Source: Lacihabitans sp. LS3-19
GTDB lineage: Bacteria > Bacteroidota > Bacteroidia > Cytophagales > Spirosomataceae
Reading direction: 5' to 3'
Length of the DNA: 64,000 bases
Assembly: GCF_024343575.1 (NCBI RefSeq)
Contig: NZ_RJUA01000130.1
Location: 2,217 to 66,216 of the forward strand
Below, one piece after another: positions 18,142 through 27,435 of the stretch. Positions within the stretch are counted from its first letter, which is position 1. Every line of letters starts with the position of its first letter. The translations under genes and the position numbers were made by a program. Under the pieces are notes generated by a model. It did no database searches. It was given only the letters and a program-made list of their open reading frames with translations, and had not been told where the DNA came from.

Positions 18142-19374
18142 TTAATTCCCAATCCTGTACAACCTGCCCTGATCAGTTACGGCATACAAAGCACCGTCTT
18201 TGCCTTGATGTACATCTCTAAATCTTTGAAGTTCTTCAGTTAAGAGTCTTTCTTCTCCAATTACCTTATTGTCCTTTATTACCAACCTAGCGATATGCAT
18301 ACCGCTAAGGCAACCTACAAAAAGATTGTTTTGCCATTCAGGAATTACATTTCCACTATAAAATGTCATTCCAGAAGGGGAAACAGAAGGATCCCAATAA
18401 TATATAGGTTGCTCCATTCCTTCTTTTTGTTGGATTGCATCGCCTATTTTTGCTCCAGCATATTCTATTCCATAAGTTATAGTTGGCCAGCCATAGTTTT
18501 TGCCAGATACAACATGATTTATCTCGTCCCCGCCTCTTGGTCCAAACTCATTGGACCATAGCTCTCCGTCTACTGGGTTTAGACTTAAGCCTTGTACATT
18601 TCTGTGTCCATAAGAGAAAAGCTCAGGTCTAGCACCGGCCATACTTGCCAATGCGTTTCCAGGAGCTGGTTGGCCATCTTTTGTGATTCTGATGATTTTA
18701 CCAAGACTTGAGTTTACTTGTTGAGCTTGTGGGCGGGTTACTTTATCAGAGCGTTCGCCAGTGCTCAGGTATAAATAGCCATTTTTGTCAAATAATACTC
18801 TTCCACCAAAGTGAAGGTTTCCTTTGTGAGCAGGCGTGGCTCTGTAGATTACTGAGGCATTTTCTATTTTGCTTTCATCATTGCTTAATCGGCCTTTCGC
18901 TACCGAAGTATGGTTGCCGCCACTTACTTTTTCAGAAAATGCCCAATAAACCATACGATTTGACTCAAAGTCTGGATCTAGCGTAATTCCTAAAAGTCCA
19001 CCTTGCCCGTTTTCATCAACAGCGGGTAAACCAGTAATTTTTGCACTCATTTCTCCATTTTGTTTCACAATCCTAAGATTTCCTGCTTTTTCTGTAATTA
19101 AGAATCGGCCATCTGGCAAAGATGTTAATCCCCAAGGAGAGCTTAGTTCTTCATTTAAAATCTTTACTTCATATTTAGCGGAAGTTTTTACTCCACTTAC
19201 ACGAGTTTGACCTACAAAAGCTGGTTTAAAATCTGCATTTGGGTCTTTGGTCTCAACTGGAGCAATTGTACTGTCTGTAGAATTAATGATATTTGGACTA
19301 TCTAAGGTCTTACCAGTGCAGTCGGAAGCTAATAAATTTATACCTATTAATGGAATAAATAATAATCGGGTCAT
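18142..19374 (-). CDS. PQQ-dependent aldose sugar dehydrogenase-like protein
   Basis: A 410-residue exported protein (N-terminal hydrophobic segment with a possible lipobox ASDC) of the soluble glucose/aldose dehydrogenase (Asd/YliI, GSDH) beta-propeller family, which oxidises aldoses in the periplasm with PQQ. Family blocks: LPDGRFLITEKAGNLRI, GGLLGITLDPDF, the active-site-like GNHTSVAKG and LHFGGRVLFDKNGYLYLSTGE, GHRNVQGLSLNP, LWSNEFGPRGGDEINHV and GKNYGWP. Real activity depends on PQQ made elsewhere or taken up. Nearby, the FucP-like transporter and GntP permease fit sugar and sugar-acid uptake. Confidence 0.9.
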   Translation of the reverse strand: MTRLLFIPLIGINLLASDCTGKTLDSPNIINSTDSTIAPVETKDPNADFKPAFVGQTRVSGVKTSAKYEVKILNEELSSPWGLTSLPDGRFLITEKAGNLRIVKQNGEMSAKITGLPAVDENGQGGLLGITLDPDFESNRMVYWAFSEKVSGGNHTSVAKGRLSNDESKIENASVIYRATPAHKGNLHFGGRVLFDKNGYLYLSTGERSDKVTRPQAQQVNSSLGKIIRITKDGQPAPGNALASMAGARPELFSYGHRNVQGLSLNPVDGELWSNEFGPRGGDEINHVVSGKNYGWPTITYGIEYAGAKIGDAIQQKEGMEQPIYYWDPSVSPSGMTFYSGNVIPEWQNNLFVGCLSGMHIARLVIKDNKVIGEERLLTEELQRFRDVHQGKDGALYAVTDQGRLYRIGN

Positions 19375-19745
19375 AGTTTGTTTTATTGTTTTGAATTTAA
19401 AACGAGGATTTGATTTTAAAAGTTTAAAAAATGAAATGAATAGTTTGAATTTTGCTTTTTAGAAATCATTGATTGGTAAATTTCGATTTCTATTTTTTTT
19501 GTAAAAAAAAGTTTTTTTTTGAGATATTGGTTTGTTATTTCAATTCTAATATTAATGGTCATTTGTTTTATTTTCTAGTTCAAAACCTAGAATGGGCAAT
19601 TAAAGAGATAATCTTAATTTAAAAAATAGACTTTTCACGTTTTATTTTTTTTATTTTTTATGTTATTATTCCAAGAAATTGGCTGAATAATTTTTTCAAA
19701 AATAAAAAATAAAATATTTTTGTATAAGACCTTTATAAACTTTTT
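19375..19745. other. Divergent intergenic spacer
   Basis: 371 bases, very AT-rich with long T and A runs (for example around 19490-19520 and 19640-19670), between divergent genes. TATTTTTG at 19715-19722 could be the -7 box of the oxygenase gene, 24 bases before its start, but no TTG lies at the right distance. No open frame. Confidence 0.5.
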
Positions 19746-20585
19746 ATGCCCACTACAGAATTTGCCATTAGTAATAAAACCTACAATGTTTCTATTGATG
19801 GTTGTCCAGAATTTAGCTCTGGAATCGAAAATGTTTTATCAAATGAAGATACAGATATAGTTTTTCATCAACCTTGGTACAACAAAGGATACGCCTCTAT
19901 TGATTTCCTAACAAATGATGAGTTTTCATTTTTAAAAGAAGGCCTTACTGCTTCTGTTAAAAAGATAGTAGAGGAAGAATTGAATATTTCTCCCGAAGGT
20001 TTTACTTTAGAAACCTACCATCATTTTGTTAAGTCTTCAGAAGATCATTTTAAAATTGTTAGAAAAACCCGTGACTTGTTTTCTGCTGATTTTAATTTTC
20101 CGATAGAAGAAATGAAACCTAAATTCGAAAAGATATTAGGTTTTGAGCTTACAGATGTTGATCCAAAATTGGGCGAAAAACTTCATATAATTGTAAGAAT
20201 TAACAGACCAAAATCAAATGATTTTAACCCACCTCACAAAGATATTTATGAGGAAGTTGATAAAAACAATTACATACCGCCATTTGTAAACTTATGGATA
20301 CCAATTGCAGGTGTAACAGAAAATTCTTCCTTGCCGATGGTGCCTTGTAGTCATAAACTAAAAGAAAGTGAGATATTGAGGACTTTTGATGGAGGAGTGG
20401 TAGAAGGTAATAAATATAGAGTAAGAATGATAAAAGAGTGGGGAGGTAGCAAAACGCTCGAAAGAGCTGAGGTAAAAGATGGACAGGTTTTGTTTTTCTC
20501 CTCACACCTTATTCATGGCCTTGCGGTAAATGAAGAAGAAGATTTAACCAGAGTTGCTTTGGAATTCAGGCTTTTTAAAGTTTAA
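19746..20585 (+). CDS. Phytanoyl-CoA dioxygenase (PhyH)-like oxygenase
   Basis: A 279-residue cytosolic protein with the features of a 2-oxoglutarate/Fe(II) double-stranded beta-helix: an HxD pair at H164-x-D166 in PPHKDIY, a distal His at H257 in HLIHG and a following Arg in TRVALEFRL, the usual metal and 2OG ligands. The N-terminal half is unusual. PhyH relatives hydroxylate small substrates such as acyl-CoAs or amino acids; the substrate here is unknown. Monocistronic, ended by a strong terminator. Confidence 0.75.
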   Translation: MPTTEFAISNKTYNVSIDGCPEFSSGIENVLSNEDTDIVFHQPWYNKGYASIDFLTNDEFSFLKEGLTASVKKIVEEELNISPEGFTLETYHHFVKSSEDHFKIVRKTRDLFSADFNFPIEEMKPKFEKILGFELTDVDPKLGEKLHIIVRINRPKSNDFNPPHKDIYEEVDKNNYIPPFVNLWIPIAGVTENSSLPMVPCSHKLKESEILRTFDGGVVEGNKYRVRMIKEWGGSKTLERAEVKDGQVLFFSSHLIHGLAVNEEEDLTRVALEFRLFKV

Positions 20586-20605
20586 ATTCTTAAATGAACA
20601 ACCAT

Positions 20606-20642
20606 AAAGACCTGCATTTGAAAAAAGTGTAGGTCTTTTTTT
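20606..20642 (+). terminator. Rho-independent terminator after the PhyH-like gene
   Basis: Stem AAAGACCTGCA (20606-20616) with TGTAGGTCTTT (20628-20638), one G-U pair, loop of 11, T-rich tail. Confidence 0.85.
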
Positions 20643-20716
20643 GTTGTTTGGGTTTATATATTTCTTAATTTAAAATTATTCTCCTATTTTTAAAAAAATT
20701 TAAAAACCCTAATTTT

Positions 20717-21937
20717 ATGAAAGAAAATAAATCTTATATCGGACCATTGATTATTATTGGTCTTTTGTTTTTCGTGTTTGGATTTGTCACTTGGGTCAAT
20801 GGCACGCTCATAGCCTTTTTTAAAAACGCCTTCGGTTTAGATAACTCTAGCTCTTACTTGGTAACTTTCGCCTTTTTTATTAGCTATACGGTCATGGCTA
20901 TTCCTTCGTCTGCAGTGCTCAAAATAGTCGGTTTTAAAAAAGGAATGTCTCTAGGTTTATTTATAATGGCTATCGGAACTTTGATTTTTGTGCCAGCTGC
21001 CAAAATGGAATCCTATCCATTGTTTTTAGGTGGATTGTTTACTATCGGTATAGGTCTTACTTTGTTACAAACAGCTTCTAATCCTTATTTAACAATACTT
21101 GGACCTCGTGAAAGTGCAGCTCAAAGAATCAGTTTGATGGGGATAGCAAACAAAACCGCGGGGATTATTTCTCAAAAAGTTATTGGCGGTTTACTGTTAG
21201 TAGGTAGTTCAACAGTTGCTGGAGCAATGACTACTGCTGAGCAGTTAGATAAGGTGATCATGCCATATTTGATTCTAACAGTTGTTTTGGTGGTTTTGGC
21301 AGTTGTTATTTTGTTTTCTAAAGGCTTACCAGAGGTATCTGAAGAACAAGAAGGAACTAGCGAAAGTAATTCAGCCAAAAATAGTGTTTTTGAATTCCCA
21401 AATTTGATTCTGGGACTAATAGCTTTATTTGTCTATGTTGGTTTGGAGGTAATTTCAGGAGATACAATTATTAACTATGGCATATCTTTAGGTTTTCCGG
21501 CAGAGGAGGCCAAAGACTTTGGAACTTATACTTTATGGTTTATGATGTTAGGCTATATTATGGGTATTTTTCTTATTCCAAAATATGTATCGCAGCATGT
21601 TTGGCTTAAATATTCTTCTATTTTTGGTTTGATTGTTACGATATTAGCAATTTTTACTTCAGGCTTTACTTCAGTTTTTTGTATTGCTTTGTTGGGTTTG
21701 GCTAATGCCATTATGTGGCCAGCTATTTGGCCTTTGGCTTTAGATGGATTAGGTAAATTTACCAAATTTGCCTCAGCCTTATTGATTATGATGATTGCAG
21801 GAGGGGCATTGCTACCCTTGCTTTATGGTAAGTTTTCTGATATGTACAGTACACAATCGGCCTATTGGGTGATGGTGCCTTTGTATTTGTATCTTATCTA
21901 TTTTGCAGTTTCAGGCTACAAAAAGAAGACTTGGTGA
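20717..21937 (+). CDS. FucP-like MFS sugar/H+ symporter
   Basis: A 406-residue inner-membrane transporter with about 12 transmembrane helices. Family marks of the FucP/GluP type: FGFVTWVNGTLIAFFKNAFGL in helix 1, a long run LLQTASNPYLTILGP (sugar-binding helix), and AQRISLMGIANKTAGI. It probably brings in a neutral sugar such as glucose, galactose or fucose with protons. The acidic cytoplasmic loop (about 213-228, SEEQEGTSE) is typical. Followed by a terminator with a GCTTAAAC/GTTTAAGC stem. Confidence 0.9.
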   Translation: MKENKSYIGPLIIIGLLFFVFGFVTWVNGTLIAFFKNAFGLDNSSSYLVTFAFFISYTVMAIPSSAVLKIVGFKKGMSLGLFIMAIGTLIFVPAAKMESYPLFLGGLFTIGIGLTLLQTASNPYLTILGPRESAAQRISLMGIANKTAGIISQKVIGGLLLVGSSTVAGAMTTAEQLDKVIMPYLILTVVLVVLAVVILFSKGLPEVSEEQEGTSESNSAKNSVFEFPNLILGLIALFVYVGLEVISGDTIINYGISLGFPAEEAKDFGTYTLWFMMLGYIMGIFLIPKYVSQHVWLKYSSIFGLIVTILAIFTSGFTSVFCIALLGLANAIMWPAIWPLALDGLGKFTKFASALLIMMIAGGALLPLLYGKFSDMYSTQSAYWVMVPLYLYLIYFAVSGYKKKTW

Positions 21938-21956
21938 AATATTTAAATTTATTTTT

Positions 21957-22007
21957 AAAGCTTAAACTATTCCTCTAATTTTAGGGATGCATGGTTTAAG
22001 CTTTTTT
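21957..22007 (+). terminator. Rho-independent terminator after the sugar transporter
   Basis: Stem AAAGCTTAAAC (21957-21967) with GTTTAAGCTTT (21994-22004), loop of 26 bases, T run to 22007. The next gene starts only 12 bases later, so its promoter must overlap the terminator or lie upstream. Confidence 0.75.
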
Positions 22008-22018
22008 ATTTTAATTCA

Positions 22019-23620
22019 ATGAAAAAAATACTCTTTCTCTTTTTTGTCCTTATTTATTCTTTGGGTTTCTCCCAAAAGAAATTCACTTTGGATGATACCC
22101 TTCGAGGCAGCATAACACCAGAAAGGGCATGGTGGGACTTACAATATTATGCTTTGAATGTAAAAGTTGAGCCAAAAAATAAGTTTATTTCAGGTTTTAA
22201 TATTGTGAAATACAAAGTTTTGACACCAAGCCAAACACTTCAAATTGATCTCCAATCACCTATGTTTATTTCTCGAATTGAGCAAGATGGTGAAAATTTA
22301 AGTTTTACTAAAAAAGGCCAAAATGCATATTTTATTAGACTGAAAAAGGCCCAGATTGCTGGTGATATTGAAGAAATAAAAGTATATTTTTCTGGAAAAC
22401 CATTAGTGGCAAAACGTGCACCATGGGATGGTGGTTTTTCTTGGACAAAAGATAAAAATGGAAAGGATTTTATAGCCACTTCTTGCCAAGGCTTAGGGTC
22501 AAGTGTTTGGTGGCCATGCAAAGACCACATGTATGATGAAGTGGATAGCATGAGGATTTCGGTAACAGTACCTGATAGTCTTCGAGATATTTCTAATGGA
22601 AGAATGGAGAAAATGTGTATAAGTTCAGATGGATTGAGAACTACTGATTGGGTTATTAAAAACCCGATTAATAATTATGGTGTAAATGTAAACATTGGGA
22701 ATTATGTAAACTGGGGAGAAACTTTTGATGGGGAAAAAGGGCCACTTTCGGTAGATTATTATGTTTTGCCGCAAAACCTTGATAAAGCAAAAAAGCAATT
22801 CCTGGAAGTTCCTCGTATGCTCAAGGCATTTGAATATTGGTTCGGACCGTATCCGTTCTATGAAGATGGTTACAAGTTAGTGGAAGTGCCTTATTTGGGT
22901 ATGGAGCATCAAAGTAGTATAACTTATGGTAATAAATTCAAAAATGGATATCTCGGAAGGGATCTGTCTGGCACAGGCTGGGGTAGTAAATGGGATTTTA
23001 TAATTGTTCATGAAAGTGGACATGAGTGGTTTGCCAACAATATCACCTACAAAGATATCGCCGACATGTGGATTCATGAGAGTTTTACAAATTACTCCGA
23101 GACCTTATTTACTGAGTTTTATTGGGGAAAAGAGGCTGGAAGAGATTATGTTATAGGTACTAGATCAAACATTCAGAATGATGCTCCAATTATTGGAATA
23201 TATGATGTAAATGAGCGTGGCTCTGGTGATATGTATTATAAAGGTGGCAATATGATACATACGATTAGACAAGTTATAAACGATGATGAGAAATTTAGAC
23301 AAATATTGCGAGGGTTGAATTCTAATTTTTATCATCAAACAGTTACTACTGCTCAGATTGAAAATTATATTTCAGAGCAAGCTGGGATTGATTTTTCGAA
23401 AGTATTTGATCAATATTTAAGAGGTACTAAAATACCTAAATTGGCGAAGAAAGTGTCTAAAGGACTTATTAGTTTTAGATGGGAAAACGTTGTTGCAGGC
23501 TTTAATATGCCTGTCAAAGTAACAATCGATGATAAAGAACAGTTTATTTATCCAACCACAGATTGGAAAAAAATTAAGGGCAATAAAATCTCCGTGGATC
23601 GGAATTTTTATATTAATTAG
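22019..23620 (+). CDS. Secreted M1-family metallopeptidase
   Basis: A 533-residue exported zinc aminopeptidase: signal peptide 1-18 (ending GFSQ), an M1 N-terminal beta domain (about 20-245) and the catalytic domain with HESGH at 331-335 and the third zinc ligand E354, 18 residues later in MWIHESFTNY. The exopeptidase loop reads LGMEHQSS at 293-300 instead of the usual GAMEN, which may alter specificity. The domain after the catalytic core is short. It is unlike the second M1 gene at the right edge in sequence. It is followed, 11 bases on, by a small membrane protein gene. Confidence 0.9.
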   Translation: MKKILFLFFVLIYSLGFSQKKFTLDDTLRGSITPERAWWDLQYYALNVKVEPKNKFISGFNIVKYKVLTPSQTLQIDLQSPMFISRIEQDGENLSFTKKGQNAYFIRLKKAQIAGDIEEIKVYFSGKPLVAKRAPWDGGFSWTKDKNGKDFIATSCQGLGSSVWWPCKDHMYDEVDSMRISVTVPDSLRDISNGRMEKMCISSDGLRTTDWVIKNPINNYGVNVNIGNYVNWGETFDGEKGPLSVDYYVLPQNLDKAKKQFLEVPRMLKAFEYWFGPYPFYEDGYKLVEVPYLGMEHQSSITYGNKFKNGYLGRDLSGTGWGSKWDFIIVHESGHEWFANNITYKDIADMWIHESFTNYSETLFTEFYWGKEAGRDYVIGTRSNIQNDAPIIGIYDVNERGSGDMYYKGGNMIHTIRQVINDDEKFRQILRGLNSNFYHQTVTTAQIENYISEQAGIDFSKVFDQYLRGTKIPKLAKKVSKGLISFRWENVVAGFNMPVKVTIDDKEQFIYPTTDWKKIKGNKISVDRNFYIN

Positions 23621-23631
23621 GTATAAATGAA

Positions 23632-23979
23632 ATGATAAAGAAACCATTAAGTGTAATCGCTGGATATGCAGTTTTTGTTATTTTCTCCGTTGCATTATTT
23701 AGATTTGCCGGACAAAAACCTCACGCTGAGGCCTCACTTTATTTTATGATTCTTGCCGCCATTTGTGGTATTTTATATTCGGTTTTGGCAGGATTTGTTG
23801 TTAATCTGATAAGTAAATCAAAAAGTCTAGATATGAATTATTTTTTGGCGGCAATTATTGCAGGTTTTGCTGCTTTTTCGATGTCAAAATCAGAGGGAAG
23901 CCATTGGACACAAATCCTTGCAATACTCATTTTTGCTCCCGTATCTATACTTGGCGGTTATCTGCGACTAAGAAAGTAA
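23632..23979 (+). CDS. Small integral membrane protein
   Basis: A 115-residue protein with about four predicted transmembrane helices (about residues 8-25, 35-60, 68-85 and 93-111), short polar loops and a basic end RLRK. I do not recognise the family. It starts 11 bases after the M1 peptidase stop, so it is probably co-transcribed. Nothing in it suggests an active site. Confidence 0.7.
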   Translation: MIKKPLSVIAGYAVFVIFSVALFRFAGQKPHAEASLYFMILAAICGILYSVLAGFVVNLISKSKSLDMNYFLAAIIAGFAAFSMSKSEGSHWTQILAILIFAPVSILGGYLRLRK

Positions 23980-24075
23980 TTTCTGAAATTCTATTTTTGT
24001 AACCTAAAAACAAAGGCAGGTTCTAAGTTTGAGTTTTTTTACCCTATTTTTGCTAAAAGAATAAAACAATTCCCA

Positions 24076-25260
24076 TTGGAAAATAAGCTAATTCAATTTA
24101 TTACTGTATTTTCAGAAAGTTTTGAAAATAATATAATTTCGAAAATTACAATTTCTTTTAAAAATAAAGAAAATTCTGAAAATATTATTGATAATGAAAT
24201 TAAAGCAATATATATAAAGCTATTTGCTACAAAAGAAGGCGTAAAACTTTCATTCAATTTTAGATATCCAACAAAAGATATTACTAAAAATTACACCTTA
24301 GAGGAGGCTAAGGAATTGTTTAATAATTTGTTAGGAAAACAATTTCTTCAAGCTGATTTGTTTTTAACGCACGCATCTTATCATTTGATATTTGATAAAA
24401 AAGGCAAGTCGAAATTGGTCACAAAAGAGATAGAAGCCCCTCGAAAAATAGAACTTAGCCACAACAAAGCTAAAAATCGAATGGTAGAGGATACGCCATT
24501 TCTGAGGTTGTTGGGCGTATATTCAGCAGAAGGAAAACTAAAGACAGATAAACAAGATAAGTTTATTCAGATAAATAAATACCTAGAGTTTTTTTCTCAG
24601 GCTATTCAGTCGTCCAACCTTAAGGATGATTTTGTAATTGCAGATATGGGTTCAGGGAAAGGTTATTTGACTTTTGCTATGTATGATTATATTACCCGAA
24701 CTTTAGGGAAAAAGGCCAAAGTAAGCGGTATAGAATATCGCCAAGATATGGTTGATTTATGTAATCAATTGGCTCAAAAAGCTGAGTTTAGTGGTTTGTC
24801 TTTCAGACAAGGAACCATAGAAAAATCCAACATAGACGATACAAATGTTTTAATAGCCTTGCACGCATGTGATACCGCCACTGATGAAGCGATTTTTAAA
24901 GGAATAAATTCCCATTCGCAATTAATAATGGTAGCTCCCTGCTGTCACAAACAGATTAGGAAACAGATAAAACCCCAAGGAGAATTGAGTCTGCTTACAA
25001 AATTCGGGATACTAGAAGAACGTCTTTCAGAAAACTTGACAGATTTAATTCGGTCTCTTATTTTAGAAGCTTGTGGCTATCAAACCAAAGTCTTTGAATT
25101 TATCAATTCCGAACATACACCCAAAAATCTCATGATTACTGCTGTGTTTAAAGGTATATCAGAAGAAAAGAAAACACAGAAAATCGATGAAATAAATGCT
25201 TTGAAAGCTCAATTTGGCATTGAATTTCATTATTTAGAAAAACTTCTCGGCTGGCTTTAA
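24076..25260 (+). CDS. Class I SAM-dependent methyltransferase
   Basis: A 394-residue cytosolic protein. The C-terminal two thirds is a Rossmann-like SAM methyltransferase of the Methyltransf_32/GSTCD type: motif I VIADMGSGKGYLTFAMYDY, acidic motif II SGIEYRQD, LIALHACDTATDEAI and LIMVAPCCHKQIRKQ. The last motif is a hallmark of that family. The substrate is unknown (RNA or protein). The start is a TTG at 24076; the next ATG in frame would remove the first third, and no earlier ATG fits. TATTTTTG at 24045-24052 could be its -7 box. Its last 4 bases overlap the opposing GntP permease. Confidence 0.85.
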   Translation: MENKLIQFITVFSESFENNIISKITISFKNKENSENIIDNEIKAIYIKLFATKEGVKLSFNFRYPTKDITKNYTLEEAKELFNNLLGKQFLQADLFLTHASYHLIFDKKGKSKLVTKEIEAPRKIELSHNKAKNRMVEDTPFLRLLGVYSAEGKLKTDKQDKFIQINKYLEFFSQAIQSSNLKDDFVIADMGSGKGYLTFAMYDYITRTLGKKAKVSGIEYRQDMVDLCNQLAQKAEFSGLSFRQGTIEKSNIDDTNVLIALHACDTATDEAIFKGINSHSQLIMVAPCCHKQIRKQIKPQGELSLLTKFGILEERLSENLTDLIRSLILEACGYQTKVFEFINSEHTPKNLMITAVFKGISEEKKTQKIDEINALKAQFGIEFHYLEKLLGWL

Positions 25261-26579
25261 ACGAAGAATTTTATTAAATAGCATATCAGCAAAGCTGAAA
25301 TACCCAAAAGAGCTGAGCCCAAACTATGTGAGCGGTAGCCTGTTGGTACATTCATTCCTGATAATTGCGTAACTACCCAAAAGAAGCTATCGTTTACATG
25401 TGAAATAACCGCCGACCCAGCACCTATCACCAAAACTACCAAAGCCTTAGATATTTCGGTGTCTAGGCCTAGTTTGTCTAACATGGGAGAGATAATGGAG
25501 GCTGTCGTAATTATTGCAATTGTAGATGATCCTTGTGCAGTTTTTATGGTTGCTGCTAATAAAAAAGGAAGTAAAAGACCTAAATTTAATTCACTAAAGT
25601 TTTGACCAATCATATCTCCTAATCCACTGTTTTGTAATACTTTACCAAATATACCACCGGCTCCAGTAATCATTAATATCTCAGCAGAATCTATAATTGA
25701 CTTGCCTATCCAGCCTTTACTTGAAAGCATCTTTTCCTCGAGTTTTTTAGGCAATAAAAAAGCCAAAAGAATCCCAATAGCTAAGGCAATCGTAGGACTA
25801 CCAATGAAATTTACACTTTCTGAAATAAATCCATCACCGAGGAAATGTTTATAATCATTAAAAGATTTTAAGACAATTAACAATAAAGGAATAATGATAG
25901 GCAAGACCGATTTGAAAAGAGTAGGTGAGTGAGAATTAGTATTCTCGTTTTCCTCAATATTGGTTTCAGGGCTTATAAAGTATTTTCTTCCAATATATTG
26001 GGTATAAAAAATAACAGGTACAAGTGAAGTTATACTTACTATTAATCCCAATAAAATAACAAGGCCTAATTGTGCATTAATTATACCCGCCGCAGCAATT
26101 GGTCCTGGCGTTGGTGGCACCATGGTATGGGTCGCCATTAAACCCATAGAAAGAGCTACTCCAGTGCCAACAATTGATAGATTTGCTTTTTTGGTGAGTG
26201 TTTTGTTTAAAGTACTCAATATTACAAAGCCTGAATCCGCAAAAACTGGTATGCCTATAATATACCCCATCAAGGCCATTGCCCAGCTAACTCTTTTTGG
26301 TCCAATGAGGTTTAGTATAGCATGAGTAATTCTTAATGCAGCTCCGGTGTTTTCAAGAAAAGTGCCTATGATAACTCCGAAAATTATAACCAATCCTATA
26401 TTGCCAAGGGTTTTGCCAAAACCATCATTTATGGATTCTTGAATTTTTTGAATGGGCATGCCCACAGCTAATCCATATATTACGGCAACTGCAAAAAGGC
26501 ATAGAAAGGGGTGTATTTTAAACTTGGTGATACCTACAATTATCAAAATAACTGCAAGAATGAGGTATATAAATGTCAT
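25257..26579 (-). CDS. GntP-family gluconate:H+ symporter
   Basis: A 440-residue inner-membrane protein with about 12 to 14 helices, of the Gnt symporter family that imports gluconate and related sugar acids. Blocks typical of the family: FGKTLGNIGLVIIFGVIIG near the N-terminus, VPPTPGPIAAAGIINAQLG, TAQGSSTIAIITTASI and HVNDSFFWVVTQLSG near the C-terminus. It pairs well with the aldose dehydrogenase at 18-19 kb, which yields aldonic acids. It is convergent with the methyltransferase with a 4-base overlap; no terminator is visible. Confidence 0.93.
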   Translation of the reverse strand: MTFIYLILAVILIIVGITKFKIHPFLCLFAVAVIYGLAVGMPIQKIQESINDGFGKTLGNIGLVIIFGVIIGTFLENTGAALRITHAILNLIGPKRVSWAMALMGYIIGIPVFADSGFVILSTLNKTLTKKANLSIVGTGVALSMGLMATHTMVPPTPGPIAAAGIINAQLGLVILLGLIVSITSLVPVIFYTQYIGRKYFISPETNIEENENTNSHSPTLFKSVLPIIIPLLLIVLKSFNDYKHFLGDGFISESVNFIGSPTIALAIGILLAFLLPKKLEEKMLSSKGWIGKSIIDSAEILMITGAGGIFGKVLQNSGLGDMIGQNFSELNLGLLLPFLLAATIKTAQGSSTIAIITTASIISPMLDKLGLDTEISKALVVLVIGAGSAVISHVNDSFFWVVTQLSGMNVPTGYRSHSLGSALLGISALLICYLIKFFV

Positions 26580-26632
26580 AAAGGGTTGAATATTTCCGTT
26601 GAAGATAACAGAAAATTTTCAATCCATAAAAT

Positions 26633-27250
26633 TTATAAGTTTTTGATTATTTCAACTGTCCGTGTTCTTTGTGCATCTTTTTCTTTTTCGAAATTGATGC
26701 CATACGAAGTTGGCTGTTTGATTTCAGAATATTGATTTTTCTCCAAAACATTCTCACATTGTTTCATCAATGAAAAGACCATTTCGTCTTTTATGCCTTC
26801 ATCTAAAGCCAATTGGTAGAGTTTAACCGCCCTCGCTAGCATATCCGAAACAGCCTGCGAAGATTTTTGTGACAAAGCGTAGCGTCTCAATTCATTGGCT
26901 TGTTCAAGTGTAAGTCTAGGCAGTAAGTCTTTATTTGGATCATAAGGATTGATAGCCAATAAATCACTTAGGTTTTTCTTTGCAATGTCATATTTTCTAA
27001 TGGCACGGTAATCTTCGGTTTTTTTCCAAAGATACATAGCTTTGGAGCTGTTTTTTATCTGGTTTTCTACAGATAAATCACCTTGGAATTCAGGGATTTT
27101 AGCAATATCACGATAAAGGAAAAAAGAATCCCAATATCTTCCTGCTTTAAAATACTCATCTGCTTCTTCTTTTAGATATTGTTTTGACTGTGAAGAGGCA
27201 TTTGTAGAAAATAAAACCGAAATTATAAAAACTGAGAACAATGATTTCAT
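26633..27250 (-). CDS. Hypothetical secreted TPR-like protein
   Basis: A 205-residue exported protein with a signal peptide (residues 1-20, ending NASSQ) and a helical mature part with repeats of A-Y/W spacing (YLKEEADEYFKAGRYWDSFFLYRDIAKI, YDIAKKNLSDLLAINPYDP) like tetratricopeptide motifs. It has no T9SS C-terminus. I do not know its function. The gap of 53 bases to the GntP gene, on the same strand, allows co-transcription. Confidence 0.7.
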   Translation of the reverse strand: MKSLFSVFIISVLFSTNASSQSKQYLKEEADEYFKAGRYWDSFFLYRDIAKIPEFQGDLSVENQIKNSSKAMYLWKKTEDYRAIRKYDIAKKNLSDLLAINPYDPNKDLLPRLTLEQANELRRYALSQKSSQAVSDMLARAVKLYQLALDEGIKDEMVFSLMKQCENVLEKNQYSEIKQPTSYGINFEKEKDAQRTRTVEIIKNL

Positions 27251-27435
27251 TTTGGGAATTTAATTTTATATTTTAAAAAGCATTCATTTGAACACTTAAA
27301 AAGAAACAATTCGTAATTTTTTATATCATTTATCTTTAAAATCAATTTTACTGCCAATTTTCATATTAATAACGCTGATTTCGGAAATAAAATTTTATTT
27401 TTAGGTTTAAATCGAATTCTAAGCCCAAATAATTG

